A stretch of DNA of 6,119 bases, taken from assembly GCA_902493085.1 (NCBI GenBank), contig CABUOH010000077.1, forward strand, positions 1-6,119. The letters run 5' to 3'. Numbering within the stretch: position 1 is the first letter of the stretch; every line of letters starts with the position of its first letter. Both the position numbers and the translations under genes were made by a program. Positions 5,571-6,119 of the stretch are shown here, in pieces. This DNA is from an uncultured Sutterella sp. GTDB taxonomy: Bacteria > Pseudomonadota > Gammaproteobacteria > Burkholderiales > Burkholderiaceae_F. The notes beneath the pieces were generated by a model. That model searched no databases and was not told where the DNA came from. It saw nothing but the letters and a program-made list of their open reading frames with translations.

Positions 5571-6119
5571 ATGTCCAGTGAATCCGCTGCCCGTCCGCTG
5601 CACGCAGGCAGGCTGTTTCTCGTGACCGCGCCGTCCGGCGCCGGCAAGTCGTCGCTCGTCAACGCACTTCTCAAGCTCGAGCCCGCGCTCAAGCTCTCCA
5701 TCTCGCACACGACCCGCCAGCCGCGTCCCGGTGAAGAGAACGGCCGCGAATACCACTTCGTGAGCGAACACGAATTCCTCGCCATGCGTGAGCGCGGCGA
5801 ATTTCTCGAATCCGCCCTCGTGCACGGCAACTACTACGGCACGAGCCGCATCTGGATTGAAGGACAGATGGCACAGGGCAACGACGGGCGCCCGCCAGGT
5901 CCGCGAGCGCTTCGGCGGCACAGTCGGCATCTTCATCCTTCCGCCCTCCATCGAGGCGCTCGAATGGCGTCTTCACCACCGCGGCACGGATTCGGAACAG
6001 ACGATCACGCGGCGCCTCCTCGGCGCGGGCGCCGAAATGTCGCATGCGCCCGAATTCGAGTACGTTATAATCAACGAAGACTTTGAAACGGCGCTTTCCC
6101 AGATGCAGGCCGTGGTTGT
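5571..6119 (+). pseudogene. gmk: Guanylate kinase, frameshifted by an internal deletion; runs off the window
   Basis: Guanylate kinase phosphorylates GMP and dGMP to the diphosphates with ATP. The start ATG has GGAG (5560-5563) 7 nt upstream. Frame one (5571-5885, 105 codons) shows the P-loop APSGAGKS (20-27), the GMP-site segment SHTTRQPRPGE (45-55) and GNYYGTSR (86-93). After GQMAQGND (98-105) the frame degenerates and stops at 6086. From 5887 the next frame gives GARQVRERFGG, then FILPPSIEALEWRL, GTDSEQTITRRL, AEMSHAPEFEYVIINEDF and ends open at 6119. Compared with E. coli Gmk, eight residues equivalent to VFLDIDWQ are missing and one G remains, so about 23 bp are deleted at 5886. The lost segment carries conserved acidic residues of the nucleotide site. 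Both halves are otherwise well conserved, so the lesion is recent or artefactual. If only frame one is translated, the product is 171 aa and surely inactive. The rest of the gene lies beyond the window. Confidence 0.9.

Noticed and set aside
5886..5888. Programmed ribosomal frameshift in gmk
   Set aside because: No slippery heptamer is present, and eight conserved residues are missing rather than merely out of frame.

Overview
The window is ordinary core chromosome of a GC-rich proteobacterium. The five complete proteins and the broken sixth look betaproteobacterial. The pairing of rph-rdgB-hemW with a divergent yicC-gmk is typical of Burkholderiales, and I would guess a Sutterella-like lineage, although the family-level call is inference without a search. 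I see no mobile element, CRISPR array, tRNA or rRNA. Coding density is high, and all genes share the same G/C-rich third-position style, so nothing suggests recent transfer.

Layout, left to right. Positions 1-1463 hold the end of a leftward unit: glnA (type I glutamine synthetase) on the minus strand, with only short hairpins after its stop. The 310-base gap at 1464-1773 carries what looks like a full nitrogen-control region for glnA: a near-consensus sigma-54 promoter, a strong NtrC-type palindrome and a weaker second one 31 bp away, a sigma-70-type promoter whose spacer is the strong NtrC site, and a leader hairpin. This is the same logic as enterobacterial glnAp1/glnAp2. Next comes a tightly packed leftward operon, rph-rdgB-hemW (4291 down to 1774): RNase PH (tRNA 3' trimming), RdgB (XTP/dITP pyrophosphatase) and HemW (radical-SAM heme chaperone). 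Its genes are 11 nt apart or overlap by 1 nt.

A 185-bp divergent promoter region (4292-4476) separates this operon from the rightward yicC (YicC/YloC-family endoribonuclease) and gmk (guanylate kinase). The yicC-gmk gap (5377-5570) is rich in structure: an inverted repeat spanning the yicC stop, three tandem 14-bp units, an A9 run, a 13-position hairpin, and a stem-loop just before the gmk ribosome-binding site.

The most notable anomaly is in gmk. The sequence has lost about 23 bp coding for the conserved core segment of the L-[DE]-I-D-W-Q type. This shifts the frame, and the rest of the protein is readable only in the next frame up to the window end. Because guanylate kinase is normally essential, this is either an assembly or sequencing error, a subpopulation variant, or a real lesion compensated elsewhere.

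I find no evidence for a new multi-gene system here. The items worth a second look are the gmk lesion, the glnA control region and the repeat/hairpin cluster downstream of yicC.
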